Source of the DNA: Magicicada septendecula
Lineage: Eukaryota; Arthropoda; Insecta; Hemiptera; Cicadidae
Assembly: GCA_034769895.1 (NCBI GenBank)
Contig: CM068367.1
Span: forward strand, 1,316,913,046-1,316,977,045
Length of the DNA stretch: 64,000 nt
Direction of reading: 5' to 3'
Shown: positions 36,789 to 47,823 of the stretch, in pieces
Position numbering within the stretch: position 1 is the stretch's first letter
Layout of the letters: each line of letters opens with the position of its first letter
Made by a program: the position numbers and the translations under genes
Notes under the pieces: model-generated
Database searches by the model: none
Told to the model about the DNA's origin: nothing
What the model saw: the letters and a program-made list of their open reading frames with translations, nothing else

Positions 36789-37967
36789 ATGCTACAAAAT
36801 CTAGCAGAAGAACAGGATCAAGATATTACCTTACGGAATTTAAAACGTCAATCTCACTTACCAGCTCAATATAAGCTACATAACAACATTCTTTTCAAAT
36901 TAATAAGACATGATTGGAAAGTTGTGTTGACTAACGAGATGTTATTTAAACTGAAAACACCAACTCATGAGAGCTTAGCTCATGCATTGGAATTAAAATG
37001 TTATTTATCCCTTAGAGAAGATTTTATTAGCAACATGTTTAGAAAAATTAAAAGTGAATTGAAGAAATGTTATGATTGCCAGACTGCTAAGCAACCTAAT
37101 CTTCACACATATGTGGAAATGCAAAGTATATGGAAGGAGGCGAAAGGGGAGTTAGTTGCAGTGGACTTCTTAGGACCTTTACCACGATCAAGTCGAGGGG
37201 TTAAACTCATACTAGTCTGTATAGGCGTGTTTTCTAAGGCAGTTCATCTGTATCCTATTATGCGACCCACAACGAAAGCTGTCCTAAAAATTCTGTTACA
37301 AAAATATATTCAAATACATGGTAAGATGAAGAGGATTCTTAGTGATCAAGGAGTGCAATTTCAAAGTGAAGTATGGAATAGAATATTAAGAGAAAATGGA
37401 ATCCAACCCATACTCACGTCCATTAGATATCCACAGGGAAATTTAGCCGAGAGAGTGAACAAAGAATTGGGTAAGTACCTACGTATTTACTGCCATAACC
37501 AACACAATAAATGGGCAGAGTATTTACCATTCTTTGAGAAAGCCATTAATGAGAATTATAGCGAAGCAATGAGCTACACACCGACAGAGATTGAACAAGA
37601 TCATCAGCCCGACAGATTTTGGAAGAGATATGTTCACAAACCTGCTAATCTGAACTTACCGGTACCGTTAAGCATTAAGATTGAACATGCGAAAAGAAGA
37701 ATAATGGAAAAAGGTAATAAGAGAATAGAACGATTCAACAGAACTCACAAGTTGCAAAAGTTTAATGTGGGAGAGAAAATATTATTAAATACAAATCCAG
37801 TGGGAAAACGTATTGATAATACTGCAAAAAAATTCTTCAGATTATATGATGGACCTTACACTTTGCTAAGACAAATTGGCAAACAAACTTTCATTGTGTA
37901 TGATGTCACAAGACAGAAAGAATTGGGCAAGTACCATGCCAGCTCTTTAAGGAAATTCTATGAATGA
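36789..37967 (+). pseudogene. Element 2 integrase region
   Basis: The longest surviving stretch. An N-terminal zinc-binding-like segment (CYDCQTAKQP) is followed by the core, with VAVDFLGPLPRS (first Asp), ILSDQGVQFQS (second Asp) and a Glu-containing region near RYPQGNLAERVNKELGKYLR. The C-terminal module FFRLYDGPYTLLRQIGKQTF is the GPY/F domain of Ty3/gypsy integrases. It ends just before the polypurine tract. Confidence 0.85.
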
Positions 37968-38046
37968 ATAACTATCTCACTGGGACAAGTTAAAGGAGAA
38001 TGGATTAAAGCAGATACTGCGAAGCGAGCACCAAGTCAACATGTAT

Positions 38047-38056
38047 GGGAGGGGAA
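38047..38056 (+). other. Element 2 polypurine tract, candidate
   Basis: gggaggggaa about 80 bp after the integrase end. A possible LTR start (TGTTCAGCC) is at 38062, after which the LTR is interrupted by later insertions. Confidence 0.5.
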
Positions 38057-38193
38057 TAATTTGTTCAGCCCACCACACATAAGGATAAATTGAATAATAG
38101 TTTATTCATTATTATGAGCATAATGCAAATAAATATTGTATATATTATTATATACATACCACCAAAGTCAGGAAAATTCCATTTTTTAAAATA

Positions 38194-38239
38194 ATGAATA
38201 AGGACTTTTCGAAATATTAAAATTTCATCATCAGTTCAT
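38194..38239 (-). ncRNA. Hammerhead-ribozyme-like fold, PLE1 3' end
   Basis: On the minus strand the order is stem I ATGAA, core CTGATGA, stem II GAAAT-tttaat-ATTTC (one unpaired T before it), core GAAA, stem III AAG-tc-CTT, A at position 17, then the stem I partner TTCAT. All invariant core bases of a type I hammerhead are present and every stem pairs. Such ribozymes are known from Penelope-like elements. The predicted cut lies between 38199 and 38198. Not tested. Confidence 0.65.
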
Positions 38240-38299
38240 ACACTGTAATGTTCCTGTTGTGATGTTTTCCTTTAAATGTATAACTGTTGTTAACTATGT

Positions 38300-40310
38300 G
38301 TATTACCTGTGCCGGTTGTCCACGAACCGGCGCTGATATAAGAAATATATATAAATAAATATATAAATAGGCACTGATATATAAATAAATATTTAAGTCT
38401 AACGCGAAATCGGTTAGCGGTATCTGTATTTAACGGAGGGTGAAATCTAGTTTGCATTGGTACCAGCCATGCATTCTGGTGGTCGCCTGGAAACGCGGAT
38501 TCGGCATTGTGCCGAACCTCCGTTTTGTTTTTGTCTTGTGCCCGTAGCCATTCCGTGAACAGCTAAATCTCTCCGACAGAGTGAAGTCCTTTTTTTGATC
38601 GTATTCTGTCATCGCCTTGATGGAGAGATAATCTAGTACAGATCTGCGGGTCCCCGCGCCTAGACGAGGACGCCGGCCCAGGAATGAACATCTGCTCCTG
38701 AACGTGTTACCAGAGGCTCTCGACTTCGCCTGCCGGAGGGAATAGCGAGATCAGCATGCCACACCAACACTACAGGCACTAGACGTATGAACTCAAGCAC
38801 CACAACATGTGATAAATAAGGTGACCTCAAACCATTTATTATTTTTTTGACCTACATAGACACCCGGTTTTGTGCCGATAACACTTCATAAAACTTGTGG
38901 GGTATGTGTGACACACCATGGTATTGCTTTCATCTTTTAAACGTTTTAATTGGGCCCTGGTTTAACTGGACATAATTGTGCGTGGATTTTGGGGGAACTT
39001 TGTATAGTATGTACTGATATATGATATTAAGTGTAAGCTCGGGGGCTGGCATGTATCCGAGGCTTCTTACAATTCATGCACTTATATTTTCTTTCTCGTT
39101 TCTGTAAAGGGGGGGGGTGGTTCAAGTATTTGGGGACTGGAATTTCAGATATGTAAGGGGGGTTATGTGGGTGACAGGATGAACCCCACCGGCGGGTAGG
39201 GTTCAGCTATAATTCCTGTCAGGTTAGCTCTGGTAATGGCGATTATATCACATATTTAATTTAGATTTTGGGCCACGTAAGGGTTGTAAGTTTTTTTTAT
39301 TCAGTACAGTCCAGCCCCCTGTTTAATCCTGTGTAGGCAGGTTTTGCATGCAGATATATGCATAGGAACATGTTGGCTACCGGGCCAAATCAGTTTTCTT
39401 AGAAAAATGTAAGTGTTATGTCACATCACAGTTGTAAAAGTTCTTTTTAAATTATTATTGCCAAATCAGTTTTCTTGGAAAAGGTTATAAAGTATTATGT
39501 CACATAACCGTTGTAAATTTTTAATCATTATTGCTAAACTATATTTCTTACAATAGAATTTATAAATTATTATCTCACCAAATTCACACATACTGTTCAG
39601 GTCATGGAAAGATTGTAGCTTACTTTCTTTTCGAGTTATTATTGTCAATTATAATTTTCCCAACAACTTGTGATTATGATTTCACCAAGTTTATATGCAC
39701 GGTTTAAGCGCATTTTAAAGTTGTATCTAGCATTCTGGACAACCCAGATTCGTGGGGGCACTAGTGATATGTAGATATATTCGGATGACTGTATAGGTAT
39801 TGTGGTTGAAATTTCTATTAATTATTTTTATTATATGGGGCGATATATGTATGGAGAAAAAATGTATATAGGCGGGTGGCAATGCTTTAATGTTATAAGG
39901 GTGTTTGTTATTTATGTCGTGATATTGAACATTGTGTATGTGATAGAGGTATATATTTATATGTGTTTTTATGTGAATTATGTATGTGTTATTTCTGTGG
40001 GTTATGTACGGGGGACAGTTTATACAAAAATTGCAATTATAAAAACAAAAACAAATTGTTACCTTATGTTTTATGTCACTGTGTACAAAAGGGAATATAT
40101 TGGTATACACATGGGGATTACGGGGTCTTGGAATTGTAATACAGTATATGCTAATTTACTCAATTACTCAATAAATGCTAATTATTGTTGGTTATACCAG
40201 AGAGTTTAATTGCAAGTCCCATCTCACTGGACCCAGCGCATTTTGGCTTCTCTAGGCTTTTGGCCTAGTTTTAAATGACTAGTGGCCCCTCAAAAAAAAA
40301 AAAAAAAAAA
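38300..40310 (+). mobile_element. Possible A-tailed retroposed insertion within PLE1
   Basis: About 2 kb of GT-rich, non-coding sequence ending in a 19-base A tract (about 40291-40310), inserted between the PLE1 coding end and its ribozyme end. The 38400-38760 part is GC-richer. No protein motif and no clear target duplication. The left boundary is uncertain. It could be a LINE 3' part, a processed transcript, or a tail belonging to another repeat. Confidence 0.35.
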
Positions 40311-40607
40311 ATTATAAAGAGGGGTTACATATCTCTTACTGTTCTTCATTTTGAACTTTCCACTGCCATCATTATTGGGTGAAACCAAGCCAATAATTGA
40401 TCATTTTCAAATATTGTCTGTTGATTCATCAATTTGTCATATTTTTTATGAAGGTATATTATATAATTTTTCTAACTGTATAATGTCATTTTTATTATTG
40501 TTTATTTCCACTATTTCCATATTGTTGGATATATTTGTTATACTATGAGTCATACTAATAAGGTGATCTGCTATGTTGGAGATTCCCATTTTTTTATTAT
40601 TAAAAGC

Positions 40608-41057
40608 TCAGAAATGTTCCATAAATCTCTGTTTGAAATTTCTATGTGTTCTTCCGATATATATGTAGTCACAGTTATTACATTTTATCCTGTATATTCC
40701 ACTTAATTTGTATATATCACAGTCTTTTCTATTTATTATTATATTATATATTTTTTTATTTGGTTTGTATGCATATTTATATTTATGTTTATCCAATTTT
40801 GTATTCTTTATAATGTATTGGAGATCTTGATATGTGTATTTGTAAGTTAGGTATGTTACATTTTCTTCTTTTTTGCATGTATTTATACTGCCTAATGTTG
40901 TTCTATTGTTTAATATTGTTTTTTCTTTATATTTTTTATTTAATTTGTTTATAAATTTGCTGTCATATCCATTTTCTATTGCCATTTCTTTTATGATGTT
41001 CAGTTCCTGATGTAATATCTCTTCATTATTTATGTATTTGTATGCTCTATTAATCAT
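40608..41057 (-). pseudogene. Penelope C-terminal region with GIY-YIG nuclease motif
   Basis: 150 codons open on the minus strand. Residues ~1-60 are the linker after the RT (NRAYKYINNEE, ENGYDSKFINKL). Residues ~116-150 contain SGIYRIKCNNCDYIYIGRTH, with Gly-Ile-Tyr and Tyr-Ile-Gly boxes and the following Arg as in GIY-YIG endonucleases of Penelope elements. The frame stops at MEHF. Similar sequence continues with further stops (AFNNKKMGISNIADHL), so the nuclease is incomplete. In active elements this domain nicks target DNA for primed reverse transcription. Confidence 0.75.
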
Positions 41058-41439
41058 ATTGTTATATGTATTAACCTTGTGTATCCAAGGATGTGATGGA
41101 TAAAATTATTGTAATTATTCATTATTTTAAAAAATGGAATTTTACTGACTTTGGTGGGATGTATATAATAATATTATAACAAGTCAGTGGCATAATGTTT
41201 GGCAAAATAATAAATATTGTATTGTTAAAATGTACTGTACTATTTTGTCTAATGAAAAAGGCAAAAATTTAATAAACCTGTTTATTAATTTTTTTTTATT
41301 AAGCAGGGAAATAATGCAACAGTACAAATGTATAGGGTACTGTGCATTGTACAAATTAATGAAAATAATTAATTTAATTAAATAAATAATTCATGATATT
41401 AATTGATGGAACTCGTTGGGCACTTGGTGAAACATATTA

Positions 41440-41603
41440 ATACAAAGGTTTTGTAAAATATATAAAAACACTTGGTAAGTTTCACAAATTTTTTAATTAA
41501 CTCTGACAGCTGTTTCGACTAAGCCATTGTCAAAGAGGCGAATGAAAAAAAAAAATTGTGAAACTTGCCAAGTGTTTTTATATATTTTACAAAACCTTTG
41601 TAT
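41440..41603. repeat. Fold-back palindrome with decayed Penelope-type end
   Basis: Inverted arms 41440-41493 and 41551-41603 (~53 bp, two mismatches) flank a ~57-bp centre. The centre's minus strand reads GACAATGGC..TCGAAACAGCTG, resembling a worn-out Penelope terminal motif, but the hammerhead core is not intact. Confidence 0.6.
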
Positions 41604-41703
41604 AAATAATTCATATTGTTAGTAATAATAATTCAGCTTTCAATCTGAACTGCACAAGGAACAACCAAATTTCATGTTGGGACAGGTTGATCACGCCACT
41701 TTG

Positions 41704-41843
<140 letters not shown>

Positions 41844-41879
41844 GGGACCTGTCGATTCCTGCAAAGCATCACCCTTAAT

Positions 41880-42720
41880 GAACGCTATTAATTATATGAA
41901 TTATTTATTTTGTAAAGATTGTGTGCATAATAGCACAAAACCAAATATGCCAAATAAAATAAAGACGCACATGTGTATAAAAAATAGTACAAAAATGATG
42001 AAAAGTGCGATTATAGTGAAAATAAATATAAATAAAACTTATGTTAATTAAGATAGGAAAAAACGGTTTATACACAGTGAACACATAAAAATTACCGACA
42101 AGATGAATATCGGGTAATGTACAAAAGACTTCGCATATCGCGAAGACAAGCGAATTAAGTGTGATAATAATCTTGTTTAAAAAGGGACACCAACGACAGA
42201 CTCAGACCTGCAGAATATTGTCAAAACATGCTTTTTGCGCCCTAGGGTATAAATACTCGAACACGCTAACTTAATTCTCTTTCTCGATCAACTACCGTGG
42301 CAGCCGGAGGCTCTGCCCCACGATAACAACTTTTGTCTATCAACCACAGCAGCAGCCGGAGTTTCCTCACGACTACTCATCACTTTCGTGAGAGCACCTG
42401 CAACCTGAGGCCATGACGGCATACAAGGGAGCAGCCAAGTACATGGAATAGAATCCAGCGTATGGGACGAGGTGACGGACGGCAGAGAGGATCTGAAGGA
42501 CGAGGATCAAGGACTCCAGGACTACACGACTATAGAGGAGCATCCAGGATCGAGGACCTAGGACCGAAGAGGATATGCTGCCTATTTACTACGCCAATAA
42601 GGTGAAAAACAACCGTGTATTTGTAAAACAAAGACTCATATAAAGACAATATAATTAACGATGTAAAAAGAAAGACAATCTAATTCAAAGATGAATTAAT
42701 AAATCTTGAAAATGTAAGTA
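41880..42720. other. Unassigned stretch with TATA-like box
   Basis: No protein motif. A TATA-like box (gtataaata, 42247-42255) is followed by a pyrimidine-rich stretch and GC-richer sequence to ~42590, then an AT-rich end with aataaa near 42697. It could be a promoter-bearing end (LTR or Penelope) of another repeat, possibly part of the interrupted element 2 LTR. This is only a guess. Confidence 0.3.
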
Positions 42721-42771
42721 TTTGATATAATTTACCTTATGATTTCCGTCAAGTGACTTCTAACGTAATTT

Positions 42772-42833
42772 GAGCTGGGTTACGCATTTCAGGCCATATG
42801 ACCCATCTTCAGACCTTCACTCCAAAGGAGCTC
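42772..42833 (-). ncRNA. Hammerhead-like motif, left arm
   Basis: The minus strand has CTGAAGA, a stem II region ending GGCCT, GAAA, then tGCGTAACC. Distal stem I pairs gagct with agctc. The stem III palindrome is altered relative to the right arm (TGCGT instead of CGCGT), and stem II pairs poorly. Probably a decayed ribozyme. Confidence 0.4.
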
Positions 42834-43026
42834 GTTATATATTAAAATTCATGGTAAAACAAACACACAATAAATAAACACGTAAAATACAATGACTGAA
42901 CATATTATAAGCGTATTAGTAACCGACACGGTGTTGGTTACTAATACGCTTATAATATGTTCATTCATTGTATTTTACGTGTTTATTTATTGTGTGTTTG
43001 TTTTACCATGAATTTTAACATATAAC

Positions 43027-43088
43027 GAGCTCCTTTGGACTGAAGGTCTGAAGATGGGTCATATGGCATGAAACGCGTAACCCAGCTC
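43027..43088 (+). ncRNA. Hammerhead-like motif, right arm
   Basis: The plus strand has stem I GAGCT...GGT, core CTGAAGA, a weak stem II, core GAAA, the self-complementary stem III ACGCGT, A at the cleavage position, then ACC...AGCTC pairing back to stem I. Type I layout with a loop-free stem III, as known for Penelope ribozymes that act as dimers. Stem II is mismatched, so activity is doubtful. Confidence 0.45.
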
Positions 43089-43316
43089 AAATTACGTTAG
43101 AAGTCACTTGACGGAAATCATAAGGTATATTATATCATTATCATACAGTGACTTGGACCGCATTAATTATGTTTAAAATTTAAATATTTATTTGTATAGT
43201 AATTAGAGTAATGTTTGAAAGTATGAAACTATAATTTTGAATCAATATCTTAGTCAATGACATTTAAATTAATATAAAATTAAATAGTAAATTTTTATTA
43301 GAAAACAAAGCAATGC

Positions 43317-43716
43317 ATATGCAGTATAATCAAAAGAAATTAGATTATTGAAAAGATATTAGATAATCTAATAATTATCATAGTAATGAGCAAGCCGAGA
43401 GCAATATTAGATAATTACAAATGTTCATTATAGTATAAGATTGTATATTATGTCTATGTGTAATACGAGATTATCACTTATATGTTAATAATTAGATGTG
43501 TGCAATGGCTACACACAAGCGAATAATAATGATATTTTTAAATTGCAACCAAATAAGAAATTTTTGATTAATAAATTGTTAAATGATTTTAAACCATATT
43601 ATGTTGTGTTATTATTATTACGATTACACCTGTCATACTTTTACCGCGTAAGTAATGTGTAAAATAAATGGCTCACAAGAAGTTAGGGGCTGCGCAAATA
43701 CTTAACGTTGTCGTAC
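43317..43716 (+). mobile_element. Element 2, second LTR piece
   Basis: About 400 bp matching 32473-32882 at roughly 96% by eye, same orientation. It continues leftward past the point where the 5' copy is interrupted by the element 1 array, which supports that array being inserted in the LTR. The matching stops at gttgtcgt (43716). Confidence 0.75.
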
Positions 43717-45149
43717 TTGTCTGCAATGAAAAGGGATGGAGGGGAACATGAAGGGGTGGGGTGGAGGTGGATGGAATAGATAACGTGGTCGGCAATTCCA
43801 CGAAAGTCGGGCGGCGGCATAGTTCTATGAGCACCGGCTGCCGATGACTCATAACCGGAGAAAACAGTTTGGAAAGCACTTTTATTATTTATGTACAGTT
43901 TTACCATAATTTCTCGCAAACATGCGCCCGTGTCAAAATGAACTCAAATTTTTATCCTTGTAATTTATTATCAATTTTACGTTTAGCTGTAAAATTTTGT
44001 TACTTTTTAGCTAAAATTTTGCACCCCCCCCAAAGTGCCGCACCCTAGGCTACAGCCTAGTCAGCCTAATGGTTAATCTGCCCTTGATGGTACTAAATAA
44101 ACGTAATACACACACTCAACACATGCAGTCCAGCTCAACTGAAGCATAGTTAGCAACCACTTCAGTGGTGGTTTTCAATCTCATTCAACATGCAGGCGCA
44201 TTTCTCCACACAAGGCTACCTCACGCTGAGACAAATCTGCTTCACCTAACGTAGCAGTGTAAAGTCAGTCTACTTAGTCACTTTATATAATTCCAATGAA
44301 TTTGTATTTTGGTTAATTAAAATTAGATAATAACATGTACTCTAAATAATTGCAGTTAGTCTGTTATCAATCATTATTGAAGGAGTGCTTCACTTGTTTC
44401 CCTTGACTACACACCACTGCAAGATAAGAAAGGGATGAGGGAGTTACATTCAAACAAAAACATCTGTAACCAAACACATCCTGCAGAGGATGCCATAGTG
44501 TAATTACTTAATTTAGTTATAAATTACTTACTTAATTCTCTTTGTTCCTACACAGAGGGCTTCCACAATATGCTTCCATCTAACTTGATTTCCAGCGTCA
44601 GCCTTGATATGCTGCCAAGTTTGTCCATTTTGGTTTACTTCCTCCAAGATGCTCCTTTGTCATTTGGGTTTTGAGTGATGGATTCCAGTCAGTGGTTGTC
44701 TTATGTTTTTTTGAGGTTTTTGTAGTGTACCATCCATACACATGAGTGCAAAAATATAGTGAAATACAATAATTTGATACCTTTCGTACCATAAATCTGA
44801 CATCAGGATTTCGTACTGTTACAGACTGATTTGTCCACCACAGTTATTTATTTGTTATTTTCCTAGCCACCAGATTCTGAAAGTTTTTCTCAAACATTTG
44901 TTGACAAGTCTGTGTTCTACATTTCGTGTTACTTTTCAGGTATGGACCATGCAGTAACATGGACAGTATTCTGCTATTCAATATCCAAATTTCTTTTGTT
45001 ATAGAGAGAATCTCTGAATTTTGATGGTTATATGGAAAATATTTCATGTTTATATTTAATTTATTTTAATAAATTCATAATTTTAAATAGATTGTGTTGT
45101 TTTGTTTTTATTTGAGTTTATCCTTTAATTAGCAAGTTATTGTTATTCT
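43717..45149. other. No recognised gene
   Basis: Mixed sequence with no long frame and no clear family. 43730-43910 is GC-rich. At about 44510-44660 the minus strand gives a short stretch (WKHIVEALCVGTKRIK) like the very end of some non-LTR retrotransposon ORF2 proteins; this is too short to assign. Confidence 0.4.
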
Positions 45150-45840
45150 GTTTATAAATATTAAGATTTTCCCAAATATTAATTTTTTCACCTTTTTGTA
45201 TGTTTTTTAACTAATTTCATATTTTGAATGTCTGGAAATTGAATGTCCCAAAAACCAGTTGCTATAAACTTACCAGTGGAAGGAATTGTCGTTGGCTTCT
45301 TTGAAGTTGGTTTGCTGTTCATGGTTCATTGTTTTGACTGTTGTTTGGTCTCAGGAGTATTGTGTTGAACCCAAGTTTTATCAACGATTATGAACCAACA
45401 CAAAAATTCAGTTGGATTGCATGTATAGAGTGCCAAACAATTGGTTGAAGCATCCTTTCGACACTGATTTTGGTCAGGTGTCAGGAAACGAGGCACCCAT
45501 CTAGCCCAGAGCTTTGTTGTACACACATGTTCGTGTAAGATATTGCATACACATTCTGTTGATGTCTCGCTCACAGTGAGTGTACTTTCATTCTGCAGTT
45601 TGCCAAAGCAACTTGTGGATTTTTTCCAATTTTTTTGCCATAGTCACTTCAATGGGATCTCCAACACATAGCTCATCAGTTGTGCTTGTCTGACCCATTT
45701 GAAATTTAGCACCCCAGTGCTTGGCTATTGTATTCGATAGAGAAGAGTCCTCCAACGTTGAATCCAGTTCCTTTTTGTCAGTTGCAATTAAACCTTTAAA
45801 AAAAAGTTCAATCACACCACAAATTTCCAATCTGTCCATT
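45150..45840 (-). pseudogene. Mariner transposase pseudogene
   Basis: Minus-strand reading gives consecutive mariner blocks. They are the N-terminal helix-turn-helix (LEICGVIELFFKGLIATDKK, then WGAKFQMGQTSTTDE and GDPIEVTMAKKLEKIHKLL), the linker NILHEHV..KLWARWVPRFLT, and the first catalytic Asp region IIVDKTWVQHNTPE (normally xMDETWxxHxTPE; Glu is replaced by Lys). Then come STGKFIATGFWDIQF and, weakly, IQKGEKIN. A stop near 45586 and frame changes near 45320 and 45210 break it, and the second and third catalytic Asp are not found. No terminal inverted repeats were recognised. Old remnant of a plain DNA transposon. Confidence 0.75.
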
Positions 45841-46333
45841 GTTAAAATGCTGCTCGAGGTGCTTACAGTAGAGTGGACTGTGAAACTCAATGGAATAATA
45901 ACTCATTTGTGTGAAAGCATCAAAACTAAGCCTACAAAGGATGAGATCATACAACACCATCAAAATAGTGGCGTTATCCCTATGTCATGCCCAGAACTTT
46001 TCAGCCTACCCTCATAATTCCTGCCACTAGCACCATTCCCCATGTTGTCAATCGAACCAAACAGATCATTTTTAAAAGTGTTCCACAGCACACTTTCACT
46101 ACAATTGTTGTGGCTCCACAATAACTACCAAAAGGACACGTTTTTTGTACAGAAACAGTGGCCATGGTCTGACAGTGTCTGAACTTGCTTGTTTTTTTTT
46201 TCCATTTAGTGTGCACGATGCTTCTGCATAAATTGTAGTTTTGACTTCCCAGTGACATAAGAAATTCATGCTTCATTATTAGTTTAATATTAGGAAAACA
46301 GTTTGCATCCGTCTGTCATAGCAATCTAAAAAT
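45841..46333. other. No recognised gene
   Basis: About 500 bp between the mariner remnant and the gypsy fossil. Short frames on both strands, none with recognisable motifs. Confidence 0.4.
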
Positions 46334-46337
46334 GTAT

Positions 46338-46906
46338 TGTTACATAATGCGGAAAAAGTGTTATGCCATTATGGAACATTCTGGTACATTGGAGAATGTT
46401 GTTCTACATTTTTCTTGGCTATTCCCACAGCTGTAATGTGTACATGATGCTTGACATACGAGGCAGTATTATGTAATGCTGAACGTCTCGTGCGTTCAAT
46501 GGTGTCGTTCTAGAGCCTTCTTACTAGCCCAATGGTGTGTGTTTCTGCCTTGACCGTGCTGAAGTATTCTCTAAAATTTTTATGTGTTTGTTAAAGACGC
46601 ATAGTATGAAACCCTGGTGACTATAAATAGCCCATACCTGCCAGTTAGAGTTCAATGTTATGTTGGGCAATTTACACAGTGCATCGCAAGTGGTGTATTA
46701 GTGAAAAGTGATTATAGCGCGGAATTCTTTTTATTTAACGTTATTATTGCATGTGGACAAATCTAACCGGATTTATTGTACGAGTTGATTATAAACTGTT
46801 ATTTGTGATAATTAAAGCTGGTTTTTAGTGACTTAATCTTGTGTTGTATTTTGTCTTGTATTTTGTTTTCCACTATACATACGGCGATCAGGAGACCATC
46901 GTAACA
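46338..46906 (+). mobile_element. Element 3, 5' LTR
   Basis: 569 bp, TGTTAC to GTAACA, with a TATA-like actataaata near 46619. Its last ~70 bp match 47824-47899. Confidence 0.75.
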
Positions 46907-46995
46907 GTGGTGTCAGAAGTGGGATAGAACTGTTAACAGTGGAAACAGTGAACACTTTGTACAAGACTAGTGTAATTCGTAATTTATCTGTGAAC

Positions 46996-47817
46996 ATGGA
47001 TGCCAGCCAGATGATGGAAGCTTTCCAAGCGCTGCTGCAGCAGACACAGGAACAACAAAAAGAGGCAGAAGAAGCAGAGAAAAGATACCGACAGGAGGTA
47101 GAAGAAGCAGAAAGACGACAAAAAGAAGAACGAAGACAAGAAAGCAAAGAAGCAGAAAAATGACAGGATGAAAAACGTAAGCACGAGGCAGAGGAACAGA
47201 AGCTTGAAACAAAAGACATCAAAGCATTAATACAGGAGCAAAAACAGATACAAGAACATAGTACCAAAGAATTGGGTCTCCTACGAGGTGAGCTTAATAA
47301 ACAAGTTACTAAAATATCGGAGGTAAAAGAATCAATGACATTAAAAATAGCTGAAGTAGAAAAATCTGTATCGAGTGTTGAAGAATCAATGTCTACAAAA
47401 ATATCTGTCATAGAAGAATCCGTGTCAAATAAAATATCTGCAGTAGAAAACTCAATGGCTTACATAAGAGAACAAATTAAAAGTGAAGTTGAGCGGTTCA
47501 TGAAGATACAACCAAAACAAATTTCTGAACAGACTGTACCAATGATAAAGACAGAAAAAGACACAGAAAGTAAGTCAATAGAGAAAGTCACTTTGCCTGC
47601 AGTAGGGACAATTCATGTCAAAGCTCCAACCTTTGATGGAAGTAGTCACTGGATGACGTACCTTCGCCAATTTGAAGCTCATGCATGCGCAAATAATTGG
47701 AGAGAGAAAGACAAGGCAGTTTCACTCGTTCTTGCTTTAAAAGAACCTGCCGCAGATCTACTACAGAAAGTGCCACCTGACAGCCAGAACATCTATCCCG
47801 AATTGATTGTACGGTGA
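46996..47817 (+). pseudogene. Element 3 gag region (broken)
   Basis: It starts with MDASQMMEAFQALLQQTQEQ, followed by a long Glu/Lys/Arg-rich coiled coil. The capsid start follows, with PTFDGSSHWMTYLRQFEAHA, NNWREKDKAVSLVLALKEPA and ADLLQKVP, a classic gypsy Gag signature (FDG..W..Y..QFE..A..N.W....K...L...L...A...L). Only the first part of Gag survives. Confidence 0.75.
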
Positions 47818-47823
47818 TGCGTG

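Larger units (their letters stand above)
32473..38061 (+). mobile_element. Element 2: Ty3/gypsy fossil with gag-pol
   Basis: Broken Ty3/gypsy-type element on the plus strand. Its parts in order are 5' LTR remainder, PBS, gag, protease, RT, RNase H, integrase and polypurine tract. The order PR-RT-RH-IN and a GPY/F-type motif after the integrase core place it in Ty3/gypsy (Metaviridae). The coding region has many interruptions (roughly half a dozen or more), so it is a fossil. The two LTR pieces in the window look about 96% alike by eye, suggesting moderate age. It is the host of the element 1 array. Confidence 0.85.
38139..41178 (-). mobile_element. Penelope-like element (PLE1), 5'-truncated, with inverted arms
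   Basis: Bounded by ~60-bp inverted arms (38139-38198 and 41116-41178, two or three mismatches). The minus strand encodes the end of a Penelope-type protein with a GIY-YIG nuclease motif (41057-40608). A hammerhead-ribozyme-like fold lies at the 3' end (38239-38194). Penelope elements combine RT and GIY-YIG and often carry terminal repeats in direct or inverted arrangement. The RT part is missing. A ~2-kb A-tailed insertion appears to separate the coding end from the ribozyme end. Confidence 0.7.
42725..43138. repeat. Penelope-type fold-back palindrome, ~200-bp arms
   Basis: Near-perfect inverted repeat centred at about 42930 (taagcgtattagtaacc / ggttactaatacgctta around a ~11-bp centre). 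Each arm contains a hammerhead-like motif reading outward. This looks like two 5'-truncated Penelope tails head to head. Confidence 0.75.

Noticed and set aside
39727-40209. Overlapping 127- and 135-codon frames on opposite strands
   Set aside because: Low-complexity His/Ile/Tyr or Val/Tyr-rich translations of GT-rich DNA; no family resemblance.
41440-41603. Hammerhead ribozyme in this palindrome
   Set aside because: The sequence aligned with the core reads TTGACAA instead of CTGA-N-GA, so invariant bases are missing.
44510-44660. Non-LTR retrotransposon ORF2 end
   Set aside because: Only ~15 residues look similar (WKHIVEALC); no RT or endonuclease motif nearby. Too weak to list as a feature.
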